Of a DNA stretch of 59,178 nt, positions 51,673 to 59,178 are shown piece after piece (position 1 is the first letter of the stretch; every line of letters begins with the position of its first letter). A program made the translations under genes and the position numbers. The notes beneath the pieces are model-generated. The model ran no database searches. It worked only from the letters and a program-made list of their open reading frames with translations, and had not been told where the DNA came from. Source of the DNA: Lachnospiraceae bacterium (GTDB lineage Bacteria > Bacillota > Clostridia > Lachnospirales > Lachnospiraceae); assembly GCA_029054245.1 (NCBI GenBank), contig JAIDFQ010000027.1, positions 1 through 59,178 of the forward strand, read 5' to 3'.

Positions 51673-52455
51673 CTATTCTTTTACCTGATCATTGTGAATC
51701 AATGTACGTATGGCTTCTACAGCTACCTGAATTGCCCGATCAGTGTCATGCACCACTGGGTTTTCCATTCCCAACTTTTCTCTTTCCTGATTGGCAACCA
51801 CAAGAAAACACGCCCCCGCTCTGACACGGAGATAATTTGCCACCACGAACAACGCTGCCGATTCCATCTCTGAAGCAAGACATCCCAGTCTCTTCCACGC
51901 TTCCCATTTATTCATCAGCTCATAACTTACAGGTTTCGTTTCCGGCTCATGCTGCCCATAAAATGCGTCCTTACACTGTACCACCCCTGTATGGAAGGGA
52001 TATCCTTTCTTTTGGGCGGCATCTGCCAGCACATTTGTCACGAATAAATCCGGTACTGCCGGAAACTCTATAGGCGCATACTCTCTGCTGGTTCCTTCCA
52101 TTCGGATGGCTCCCGTAGCAACTACCACATCCCCGCTTTTTACCTGGGTCTGCATCCCACCACAGGTTCCGATGCGGATAAAGGTGTCTGCTCCACACCG
52201 ATACAGTTCTTCCAGTGCAATCGACGCAGAAGGACCTCCGATTCCTGTGGAGGTCACACTGACCCTGACTCCATCCAATGTTCCCGTATAAGTGATATAT
52301 TCCCTATTGTCGGCAATCAAAACCGGATTTTCAAAATACTGTGCAATCTTCACGCAGCGCTTCGGATCTCCCGGCATAATCACATATCGCCCAACCTCGC
52401 CCTGTGCTACCTGTATATGATATTGTCTGCTCGCATCTTCAGAATAATTCTTCAT
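51673..52455 (-). CDS. uridine phosphorylase family nucleoside phosphorylase
   Basis: A 260-residue PNP/UDP-family hexamer: phosphate site GDPKR (about 29-33), [10 protein letters not shown] (about 92-101) and the ribose/base motif [10 protein letters not shown] (about 193-202). The conserved EMES and the adjacent Gln/Arg residues (FYGQHEPE) favour uridine phosphorylase over purine enzymes. It releases base and (deoxy)ribose 1-phosphate for DeoB. It lies 70 bp after the permease gene. Confidence 0.88.
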   Translation of the reverse strand: MKNYSEDASRQYHIQVAQGEVGRYVIMPGDPKRCVKIAQYFENPVLIADNREYITYTGTLDGVRVSVTSTGIGGPSASIALEELYRCGADTFIRIGTCGGMQTQVKSGDVVVATGAIRMEGTSREYAPIEFPAVPDLFVTNVLADAAQKKGYPFHTGVVQCKDAFYGQHEPETKPVSYELMNKWEAWKRLGCLASEMESAALFVVANYLRVRAGACFLVVANQEREKLGMENPVVHDTDRAIQVAVEAIRTLIHNDQVKE

Positions 52456-52525
52456 ACAAAACCTTCCTTTCTGCTTCAGGGCAGCCCTGCCTTTGCCTGA
52501 CCGCCCTTCTAATAACTCTGTTTAT

Positions 52526-53467
52526 CTAACGCTGCCCTTTATCATAAGGAATTCCTTCTGCCTTCGGCGCTCTGGATTTCTTTGAAACAAAGATAAGCAC
52601 AATCAAGGAAATGATATACGGAAGCATATTATACAGCGTGCTCGGCAGCTTCAGCGCCACTAACGCATCAAATCCCGTATAGACATTGGAAAGTGCTCTG
52701 AATAAACCGAACAGGAGCGCTGCAAGTCCGATATTGACCGGTTTCCACTGTCCGAAGATCATAACTGCCAGCGCCAAAAATCCAAATCCTGCCACGCCGT
52801 TTTCAAACTTCCATTCACTCACACCTGCGGTGATATATACAAGCCCGCCGAAGCCTCCCAGTCCTCCTGAAATAAGAACCCCTGCATAGCGCATCTTATA
52901 TACATTGATTCCTACAGAATCTGCCGCCTGCGGATGTTCGCCACACGCTCGGAGCCGTAAGCCAAATTTTGTCTTATACAATACAATGTATGCAGCAATT
53001 AGGACAAGCAGTGCAATCAACATACACGCATTAAATTCAAATTTACCGATATAAGTGATAAACGCCTTTTTGGGCTGCCCATATGACACTGCAGATGAAA
53101 CATTATCCACACTTTCCGCCGTATTGATTGCCCTTACCAGCACAACTGCTATCGCCGGTCCCAAAAGATTAAGCGCAGTCCCTACCAGCGTCTGATCCGC
53201 CTTGAAGGATATTGCCGCCACACCCAAAAGCAGTGAAAAGAGCATTCCTGCAAGAACACTCGCCAGTATAACGAGTAAAATAATAACGGGTGCCGCCAGC
53301 CCGGCAGGAAGGTATTTCATCATAAGTGCGCCTCCCAAGGCTCCCATAACCATGATTCCTTCCAGTCCGATGTTGATGACGCCGCTGTGCTCCGAAAAGC
53401 ATCCGCCAAGTGCAACAAGCACCAGAACAGAAGCAAATATTAATGTATATTGAATCAGCAACAACAT
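52526..53467 (-). CDS. nucleoside ABC transporter permease 2 (NupQ-like)
   Basis: A 313-residue permease with about nine helices. N-terminal GGCFSEHSGVINIGLEGIMV and RACGEHPQAADSVGINVYKM are typical of the BMP-linked permeases of the RbsC/YufQ group. Its start overlaps the stop of the other permease by one base. With that permease, the ATPase and the lipoprotein it forms one uptake system. Confidence 0.92.
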   Translation of the reverse strand: MLLLIQYTLIFASVLVLVALGGCFSEHSGVINIGLEGIMVMGALGGALMMKYLPAGLAAPVIILLVILASVLAGMLFSLLLGVAAISFKADQTLVGTALNLLGPAIAVVLVRAINTAESVDNVSSAVSYGQPKKAFITYIGKFEFNACMLIALLVLIAAYIVLYKTKFGLRLRACGEHPQAADSVGINVYKMRYAGVLISGGLGGFGGLVYITAGVSEWKFENGVAGFGFLALAVMIFGQWKPVNIGLAALLFGLFRALSNVYTGFDALVALKLPSTLYNMLPYIISLIVLIFVSKKSRAPKAEGIPYDKGQR

Positions 53468-54606
53468 TATGCTTCGCCTCCTTTCTGTTCCTTTGCAGCC
53501 CGTTTTTCATCTCTCTTATCCAAAAATCTGTTCAGCCATATTTTGAAGAAAAGAACAAAACCGCATAGATAAATGATGAATGCAGAAATCAAATCTGAAA
53601 TCTGTGTACAATACATGGTTTTATCCACATAGGTTCCGCCGCTTGTAATGTGCTGAATAAAGTAGGATGAAAAAATCGTTCCCACAGGATTCAACCCTCC
53701 CAAAAACGCCGCTGCAATACCATTAAATCCCATGGCAGGAACGCTCGTCTGTTGAACCATCCACTGTTCGATTCCAGTTAGATAAAAAATACCTGCCCCA
53801 AAACCTGCAAGCCCACCGGCAATCATCATCGTCAGTATAATGTTTCGTTTTTCACGCATGCCGCAGTATTTTGCTGCATGCTTGTTGAAGCCTGTGGCTT
53901 TCAGCTCATAGCCAAATTTCGTTTTTTCCAGAACCCCCCACACAATGACTGCCATGAGAATCGCAAGAGGAACGCCAATCGTAACGAATTCATTGCCGGA
54001 AAAAAGCTGATCCAGTCCCAGCGTGGGAATAAGTGCACTCTTATTGGTGCCAGACAGCGCCCTCGTATAAGGCGTAGACTGCTCTTTTACCTGCGTAAGC
54101 AGCATATTTACACAGTAAAGCCCAATCCAGTTCAGCATGATGCAGGAAATGACTTCATTTACATTGAAATAAGCCTTGAGCGCACCGGAAATGCCGCCCA
54201 CAATTGCTGCCGCCAAGATTGCTGCTATTAAGCATACATACCACGGCATGCCCAGCTTCAGTCCAAAATACAGACACGCACCTGCTCCCACCACATACTG
54301 CCCCGCCGATCCAATATTAAATAATCCCACCTTATAAGCAAACAGCACTGATAGCGAACACATCAAAAGCGCGGAGGCTTTTACCAGCGTCGTCCCAAAA
54401 TACTTCTTAGCGGCGACAGCGCTGGGATAATAAAGGAAATTCTTTACGATTGCTAAAATTGCTTTGCCGGCACCTGCCGGATTGATAATCAGAAGCACGA
54501 TATAACCTACAAGGAGACCAAGCAGAATACAAAGCACTGAGGCAAGAATCGTTTGAAAGCCACTATTTCTTAAAATGCTCTCTTTTTTTTGGGATTTTTC
54601 ATTCAT
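53467..54606 (-). CDS. nucleoside ABC transporter permease 1 (NupP-like)
   Basis: A 379-residue permease. About eight to ten helices include GYIVLLIINPAGAGKA and VGLFNIGSAGQYVVGAGACLYFG; LKATGFNKHAAKYCGM is the coupling loop. ATG 54606 lies nine bases after GGAGG and overlaps the ATPase stop by eight bases; an in-frame ATG at 54681 would sit deep in the ATPase gene. It pairs with the second permease. Confidence 0.92.
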   Translation of the reverse strand: MNEKSQKKESILRNSGFQTILASVLCILLGLLVGYIVLLIINPAGAGKAILAIVKNFLYYPSAVAAKKYFGTTLVKASALLMCSLSVLFAYKVGLFNIGSAGQYVVGAGACLYFGLKLGMPWYVCLIAAILAAAIVGGISGALKAYFNVNEVISCIMLNWIGLYCVNMLLTQVKEQSTPYTRALSGTNKSALIPTLGLDQLFSGNEFVTIGVPLAILMAVIVWGVLEKTKFGYELKATGFNKHAAKYCGMREKRNIILTMMIAGGLAGFGAGIFYLTGIEQWMVQQTSVPAMGFNGIAAAFLGGLNPVGTIFSSYFIQHITSGGTYVDKTMYCTQISDLISAFIIYLCGFVLFFKIWLNRFLDKRDEKRAAKEQKGGEA

Positions 54607-56140
54607 GTTTTCCTGCCTCCTTCCTCTTAGAACCTGCCATATAAAGACCCAATTCCTCAACCGTAACCTTCTTTGGATCAAATTCTCCTACGATTTCCCC
54701 TTCATACATAACCAAAATTCTGTCCGATACGTTCATGACTTCGTCCAGCTCCAAACTGACAAGCAAAACACCTTTTCCTGCATCCCGCTGGGCAACCAGC
54801 TGTTTATGAATATATTCAATTGCCCCCACATCCAATCCCCTCGTCGGCTGGACGGCAATTAGAAGTTCCGGATTCTTATCGATTTCTCTGGCAATAATTG
54901 CCTTCTGCTGATTGCCGCCAGACATGGAGCGCGCCTTTGTAACCGCCCCCTGTCCTGACCGGATATCATACTGCCCGATAAGACCGTTTGCATACCCCCG
55001 AATCTCTTTCCGCTTTAAAAACCCAAACTTATTGGTAAACTGAGGTTCAAAATATCGTTGAAGAACAATATTATCTTCCAACGTGTAGTCCAATACAAGC
55101 CCATGCTTGTGCCTATCCTCTGGGATATGACTCATCCCTGAAACAAGACGCCTGCGAATCTGCATATGTGTAATATCAGTACCATTCATGGTAATCGTCC
55201 CACTCTTTAAGGGTTCAAGTCCAGAAAGTCCATACACGAACTCTGTCTGTCCATTACCGTCAATCCCAGCAATACAGACGATTTCACCTCTGTGCACCTT
55301 TAAGGATACCCCGTTTACTGCGTTACTTTTGTGTCTCTTTGAAGCAACGCTCATCTTACTTATCTCGAGCACGACCTCTCCTGGATCTGCGGGTTTTTTT
55401 TCTACCACAAAGTTTACATCGCGTCCAACCATCATTGCTGAAAGCTTCTCTGGTGTCGTGTCCTTAACGTCCACTGTACCGATATATTTACCTTTCCTAA
55501 GGACACTGCATCGGTCTGCCACCTGCATAATCTCTCCAAGCTTATGGGTAATGAATAAGATGCTTTTCCCCTCTGCCGCCAGATTTTTCATGATCGCCAT
55601 CAGTTCCTGAATCTCTTGAGGCGTCAGCACAGCCGTAGGTTCATCAAAGATAAGGATCTCATTATCGCGGTAGAGCATCTTTAAAATTTCTGTCCTCTGC
55701 TGCATACCAACCGTAATATCCTCTATCAACGCATCAGGATCCACATATAGCCCATATTTTTCAGACAATGCAATAACCTTTTTCTTTGCCTCCTCCTTTT
55801 GGAGAAAGCCCCCCTTGGTGGTCTCCACTCCCAGAATAATGTTGTCAAGTACGCTGAAGCACTCCACAAGTTTAAAGTGCTGATGAACCATTCCTATCCC
55901 CAGAGCATTGGCATCGTTGGGATCGTTGATCGTAACCCTTTTTCCATCCTTATGGATTTCCCCCTCTTCCGGCTGATATAATCCAAAAAGCACACTCATA
56001 AGCGTTGACTTTCCTGCCCCGTTTTCTCCTAATAGAGCGTGGATTTCTCCCTTTTTCAGCTGTAGCGTAATATTGTCATTTGCTATGATCCCGGGAAATC
56101 TTTTCGTTATATTCAGCATTTCAATTGCATATTCCGCCAT
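54599..56140 (-). CDS. nucleoside ABC transporter ATPase (NupO-like)
   Basis: About 513 residues, two tandem ATPase domains of the sugar/BMP type. Domain 1 has GENGAGKSTLM and Walker B ILIFDEPTAVLTPQE. Domain 2 has a degenerate Walker A (GIDGNGQTEFV) and SGGNQQKAIIAREI. Only one catalytic site is expected to be complete, as in RbsA. ATG 56140 is 10 bases after GGAGG; the ATG at 56149 is only one base from it. Confidence 0.93.
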   Translation of the reverse strand: MAEYAIEMLNITKRFPGIIANDNITLQLKKGEIHALLGENGAGKSTLMSVLFGLYQPEEGEIHKDGKRVTINDPNDANALGIGMVHQHFKLVECFSVLDNIILGVETTKGGFLQKEEAKKKVIALSEKYGLYVDPDALIEDITVGMQQRTEILKMLYRDNEILIFDEPTAVLTPQEIQELMAIMKNLAAEGKSILFITHKLGEIMQVADRCSVLRKGKYIGTVDVKDTTPEKLSAMMVGRDVNFVVEKKPADPGEVVLEISKMSVASKRHKSNAVNGVSLKVHRGEIVCIAGIDGNGQTEFVYGLSGLEPLKSGTITMNGTDITHMQIRRRLVSGMSHIPEDRHKHGLVLDYTLEDNIVLQRYFEPQFTNKFGFLKRKEIRGYANGLIGQYDIRSGQGAVTKARSMSGGNQQKAIIAREIDKNPELLIAVQPTRGLDVGAIEYIHKQLVAQRDAGKGVLLVSLELDEVMNVSDRILVMYEGEIVGEFDPKKVTVEELGLYMAGSKRKEAGKHE

Positions 56141-56199
56141 TTCAAACATACCTCCTCTCCCTGCTCTTTTCAGGAAATAATTTTCCTTCCTGTAAGTCT

Positions 56200-56230
56200 A
56201 AAGGGGGCAGGATCATCACCCACCCCCTTT
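56200..56230 (-). other. intra-operon stem-loop after the lipoprotein gene
   Basis: AAAGGGGG and CCCCCTTT form an 8-bp stem with a 15-base loop but no T-run. It lies between the lipoprotein and ATPase genes. Such hairpins often stabilise the upstream message, giving more binding protein than transporter. Confidence 0.65.
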
Positions 56231-56248
56231 GCCGTCCGTACTTATTCT

Positions 56249-57496
56249 TTATTTTACACTGCCATAGTCTGTAACTGTAACTGATGTTGCCGGCATTGCT
56301 GTAATATCATTTGATATCTTGATTTCGCCACTGTTGATTGCCTTTACAAGCGCGCGGTAATCATCCTCTGAGAAGCCATCGCCCCACTGTGTGCTTCCAA
56401 TGGGAAGCTGCACAAAGTTTTCTTCTGGATTGTCGGATACAAGACCAAGATTATCAATCTTTCCTGTGTATTCACTCCATTTTCCATCCTTAATATCTGT
56501 AAGAACTGTGTTGACGGTTGCTGCAAGTCCCTTCATTGCGGAAGTAACTGTCAATCCTTCTGCATACTGGTCAATAACAGGCGCCTGATCGGAATCCACA
56601 CCAATCACTTTACCTCCTGCCTTTACAGCAGCCTCTGCTGCAGATGTAAAGATACCGCCGCCGCATGCAAATACGACTTCTACTCCCTTGGTCCCATACC
56701 ATGTATCCATCGCTGCCGTAATATCAGCATCTCCATAGAACTGACCGCCGCATACATATTCAACCTGTACATCTCCTTCGATTCCAAGCTCCTTGGCTGC
56801 TGCATCGATTCCCTGCACATAACCATATCCAAAACGTGTAACCGCCGGCACGGACATGCCGCCCAAAAAGCCCAGATGTTTATAACCTAATTTTACTGCG
56901 GCATATCCTGCCATATAACCTGAGATTTCTTCCTGATAAGTACAGCAATATACATTGTCTGTGTTGTAATATTCTGTTACATCCCAGTTCGCAGGATTAT
57001 AATCATATCCCTCGCCTACGCCCTTCTCACACAGATCACCTTCGCCTACATCTAATGCCACGAATTTTACATCAGGATACATATCAGACTGTGCAACGAT
57101 TGCCGCTGCAAACATGTATCCCGGCATCACGATGACGTTCGCTCCGCCTGCTACCGCCTGGTCAACGCTGGCATTGCGGGCTTCATCGGAATCACTGTCG
57201 GGCTTATAATAAGTAAATTGCGCACCGTTTTCCTCTGCCCATTTTTTACATGATTCATATGTAGTCTGATTGAAGCTCTGATCTGTAATATCACCTGAGT
57301 CGGTAATCATAGCTATATTCATATCTGTGCCGGATGCTTCCGCATCTGTTTGAGATGTCTCTGCTTCTGTTCCAGATGTCTCTGCTCCTGCCTGGGTCGT
57401 TTCTGACCCTGCGTCGTTTCCGCCGCCAGATCCACATGCAGCAAGTGAAATCGTCATCACAGCTGCAAGTGTCATTGCAATAAGTCTTTTCTTCAT
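56249..57496 (-). CDS. BMP-family nucleoside-binding lipoprotein
   Basis: A 415-residue lipoprotein: signal peptide MKKRLIAMTLAAVMTISLAAC with lipobox LAAC (Cys21), a Thr/Glu/Ser-rich spacer, then the BMP periplasmic-binding fold (IAMITDSGDITDQSFNQTTYE; GGMSVPAVTRFGYGYVQG; VIGVDSDQAP). The family binds purine or pyrimidine nucleosides. It heads the operon, and the ATPase, permease, phosphorylase and deoCB genes downstream agree with nucleoside use as carbon source. Confidence 0.92.
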   Translation of the reverse strand: MKKRLIAMTLAAVMTISLAACGSGGGNDAGSETTQAGAETSGTEAETSQTDAEASGTDMNIAMITDSGDITDQSFNQTTYESCKKWAEENGAQFTYYKPDSDSDEARNASVDQAVAGGANVIVMPGYMFAAAIVAQSDMYPDVKFVALDVGEGDLCEKGVGEGYDYNPANWDVTEYYNTDNVYCCTYQEEISGYMAGYAAVKLGYKHLGFLGGMSVPAVTRFGYGYVQGIDAAAKELGIEGDVQVEYVCGGQFYGDADITAAMDTWYGTKGVEVVFACGGGIFTSAAEAAVKAGGKVIGVDSDQAPVIDQYAEGLTVTSAMKGLAATVNTVLTDIKDGKWSEYTGKIDNLGLVSDNPEENFVQLPIGSTQWGDGFSEDDYRALVKAINSGEIKISNDITAMPATSVTVTDYGSVK

Positions 57497-57543
57497 AAAT
57501 ACGTATCCTCCTTTATCTCAGAACCAGTTTATAGGCAAATTAT

Positions 57544-57578
57544 GACATATGTCCCTGTTTTTATATAGGACAAATGTC
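57544..57578 (-). promoter_or_regulatory. paired dyads in the nucleoside operon leader
   Basis: A perfect palindrome GACATATGTC (57544-57553) and a near copy GACAAATGTC (57569-57578) lie with centres 25 bp apart, 50-80 bp upstream of the lipoprotein start. AT-rich promoter-like sequence runs through and below them (CATAAT, TATAAA). They look like a tandem operator for a dimeric regulator; the Crp-type protein at the end of the operon is one candidate. Confidence 0.5.
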
Positions 57579-57713
57579 TCTTTCTGAAATATTTTTTTGC
57601 ACTTTGCCCTTTTCAACAATTTATATAGATTTTTTTTAAACATTTTCACTAATATAATGTTTTTATGCAAGGAGCTTTTGTCCTCCTTTGGATTTTTTTA
57701 TCTCCAGAAATAC

Positions 57714-57745
57714 AAAAACGCAGGGCTTTCATCCCTGCGTTTTTA
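57714..57745 (-). terminator. terminator of the chemoreceptor gene
   Basis: AAAAACGCAGGG and CCCTGCGTTTTT form a 12-bp stem with a 7-base loop. It lies 11 bp after the chemoreceptor stop and separates it from the nucleoside operon. Confidence 0.88.
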
Positions 57746-57755
57746 TCACAATACA

Positions 57756-59093
57756 TCAATATTTATCAAAGCCATCTCCAAGAGAAATTACCTGTTCATT
57801 CATATTTGATGCTGAACTGTTGTATGAACCCTTGAAGGAGGAAGCGCTTCCTGAACCAAGATTGTAAATGGAAAGCATCTCTCTCATTCTTGATGCCTGG
57901 TTTGACAGTTCCTCACTTGCAGCTGCACATTCTTCACTGGTAGCTGAATTAGTCTGTACAACCTGGGATACCTGTGTGATTGCCTGCTCAATCTGTGCCA
58001 CTGCAGTTGCCTGATAGTTAGAAGACTCTGCAATGCCATTAATAATCACTTCACTCTTTTGTACCGTCTTAGCAATGGCATCCATAGCCTTCGCTGTGTC
58101 GTCTGCAATCTTGCTTCCTGAATTGACTTTATTGATGGAAGCTTCAATCAGCTCTGCTGTCTCCGCCGCTGCTGCCGCACTCTTAGCTGCAAGACTTCTT
58201 ACTTCTTCTGCAACGACTGCAAAGCCTTTTCCAGCTTCTCCTGCTCTTGCTGCTTCAACGGCTGCATTTAATGCAAGGATGTTTGTCTGGAATGCGATAT
58301 CGTCGATAACCTTGATGATTTTAGAGATACTCTCAGAAGACTTGTTGATATCCTGCATCGCGAGCACCATCTGTTTCATCTGCTCATTCCCGTCTTTTAC
58401 ATCACCGATTGCCTCACCTACCAGACCGGATGCCTCATTCGCCTGTTCTGCGTTCTGTTTGGTCTTTTCTGCAATTTCATCGATGGATGCTGTAATCTCC
58501 TCTATTGCGCTTGCCTGCTGGGTAGAACCCTGTGCCAATGCCTGGCTTGCACTTGCCACCTGTGAAGCGCTGATGGTAACCTGTGAACCAACTTCACTAA
58601 TATTGGACAGCACATGAAGATTATCGTCAACCAGCTTTTTCAGGGAATTTCCTAAAAGATCTTCCGGAGATTTAGGATTAACAGTAATCGTCAGATTACC
58701 ATTTGAAACTTCCTCTGCAACCTGAGACTGGTACTTAATATTGTCAACTACCTTTGTGTACTCATCTGCCAATGCGCCGAATTCATCATCATGGTATCTT
58801 ACTATGTTTACATCCACGCGTCCCATTGCAATTACTTTTGCCGCTTCATAAAACTGCCCTACGTTCTTGTCAATTGCATTGATCAATGCCCGTGCGACCA
58901 CCACCGTAATAATTACGGAAATCACTGCCACAATAGCAGAAAAAATGGTAGAATTTTTCAAATATCTCTCCGGGTTGTCAACATGTATAACGCTCTTTGC
59001 TGCCATATTTCCAAGTATGACATTAATAATTGTAAGTACGACAGGAATTGCAAAACCCAGAATTGTTTTTGTTTTCATCTTCATATCTTTCAT
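57756..59093 (-). CDS. methyl-accepting chemotaxis protein without periplasmic sensor domain
   Basis: About 445 residues. Two membrane helices (about 8-28 and 47-70) are separated by only about 20 residues, so there is no extracellular ligand domain. A HAMP-like linker follows, then a helical signalling domain whose hairpin tip [20 protein letters not shown] and [19 protein letters not shown] is canonical. The start at 59093 has GAGAGG nine bases upstream. It may sense membrane or cytoplasmic state. The gene ends at a strong terminator. Confidence 0.9.
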   Translation of the reverse strand: MKDMKMKTKTILGFAIPVVLTIINVILGNMAAKSVIHVDNPERYLKNSTIFSAIVAVISVIITVVVARALINAIDKNVGQFYEAAKVIAMGRVDVNIVRYHDDEFGALADEYTKVVDNIKYQSQVAEEVSNGNLTITVNPKSPEDLLGNSLKKLVDDNLHVLSNISEVGSQVTISASQVASASQALAQGSTQQASAIEEITASIDEIAEKTKQNAEQANEASGLVGEAIGDVKDGNEQMKQMVLAMQDINKSSESISKIIKVIDDIAFQTNILALNAAVEAARAGEAGKGFAVVAEEVRSLAAKSAAAAAETAELIEASINKVNSGSKIADDTAKAMDAIAKTVQKSEVIINGIAESSNYQATAVAQIEQAITQVSQVVQTNSATSEECAAASEELSNQASRMREMLSIYNLGSGSASSFKGSYNSSASNMNEQVISLGDGFDKY

Positions 59094-59106
59094 AATCTCA
59101 AACCTC

Positions 59107-59178
59107 TCATTCTTCTTCACTCGTCGTGTCATTTGCCTGCTCAACTGCTGTCAGGTCGTCATCATTTAATAATTTATC
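59107..59178 (-). CDS. C-terminal end of an upstream gene, cut by the window edge
   Basis: The minus strand reads 23 residues, starting [20 protein letters not shown] and ending EEE, then TGA, from the right edge. It ends 13 bp before the chemoreceptor start, consistent with an operon. The fragment is too short to identify. Confidence 0.5.
   Translation of the reverse strand, partial: DKLLNDDDLTAVEQANDTTSEEE

Overview
The window looks like a chromosomal stretch of a gut Lachnospiraceae-type Firmicute (class Clostridia). The evidence is low-to-moderate GC, strong AGGAGG-type ribosome sites, a Csp-like subtilase, MepA-type MATE pumps, collagen-like surface proteins, and a Tn1549-like conjugative element. 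Nearly every gene is on the minus strand; the only convincing plus-strand genes are the transposase frames of one IS3-family element. I name no species.

Chromosome, left (1-15.5 kb). Two collagen-like proteins, the first running off the left edge, flank a GT2-TPR glycosyltransferase, so this is probably a glycosylated surface or spore-coat fibre locus. Next is an operon under a MarR-type repressor with unusual Cys-rich and His-rich ends: marR, a heterodimeric ABC exporter, and a zinc-less-lobe alcohol dehydrogenase. Its promoter is a consensus TTGACA-17-TATAAT flanked by a perfect 13-bp inverted repeat. Then come two MATE pumps, one fused to a cytidylate-kinase-like domain. They are preceded by three related terminator hairpins that share an invariant loop-side motif, which suggests a riboswitch or attenuator. 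A large secreted BspA-type leucine-rich-repeat protein with a CHAP/NlpC-like domain follows.

Integrated element (15,573-46,458, about 31 kb). An integrative and conjugative element (ICE) has split a subtilase gene. The N-terminal 566 residues lie at 46.5-48.2 kb and the missing 40-residue C-terminus lies at 15.45-15.58 kb. The element ends are imperfect inverted repeats around a TATG core, as expected for a large serine recombinase attP. From its right end inward the ICE carries parM/parR-like partition genes, a Rep-like initiator, a helically phased iteron array, an oriT-like hairpin cluster, mobC, a two-gene Lamassu-like defence module (Cap4/DUF4297 nuclease plus SMC ATPase), a MobP relaxase, PcfB and the start of virD4. 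virD4 is cut just after its Walker A by a nested serine-recombinase element carrying a GntR-ABC module and a KTR protein. An IS3-family element then abuts a decapitated InlB-repeat wall protein and a broken sortase. Three tandem large serine recombinases end the ICE at an inner att copy at 18.65 kb. Beyond this is a 3.1-kb remnant of an earlier related element carrying a soluble TPR-histidine kinase, a stand-alone receiver and a PIN-domain RNase. The mating-pair genes are absent, so the ICE is probably no longer self-transmissible, though it may still be mobilisable.

Chromosome, right (46.4-59.2 kb). After the interrupted subtilase come a chloramphenicol-acetyltransferase-like enzyme, a Crp/Fnr regulator, and a nucleoside uptake and catabolism operon (BMP lipoprotein, ABC ATPase, two permeases, uridine phosphorylase, deoC, deoB). 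A methyl-accepting chemotaxis protein and the tail of another gene reach the right edge.
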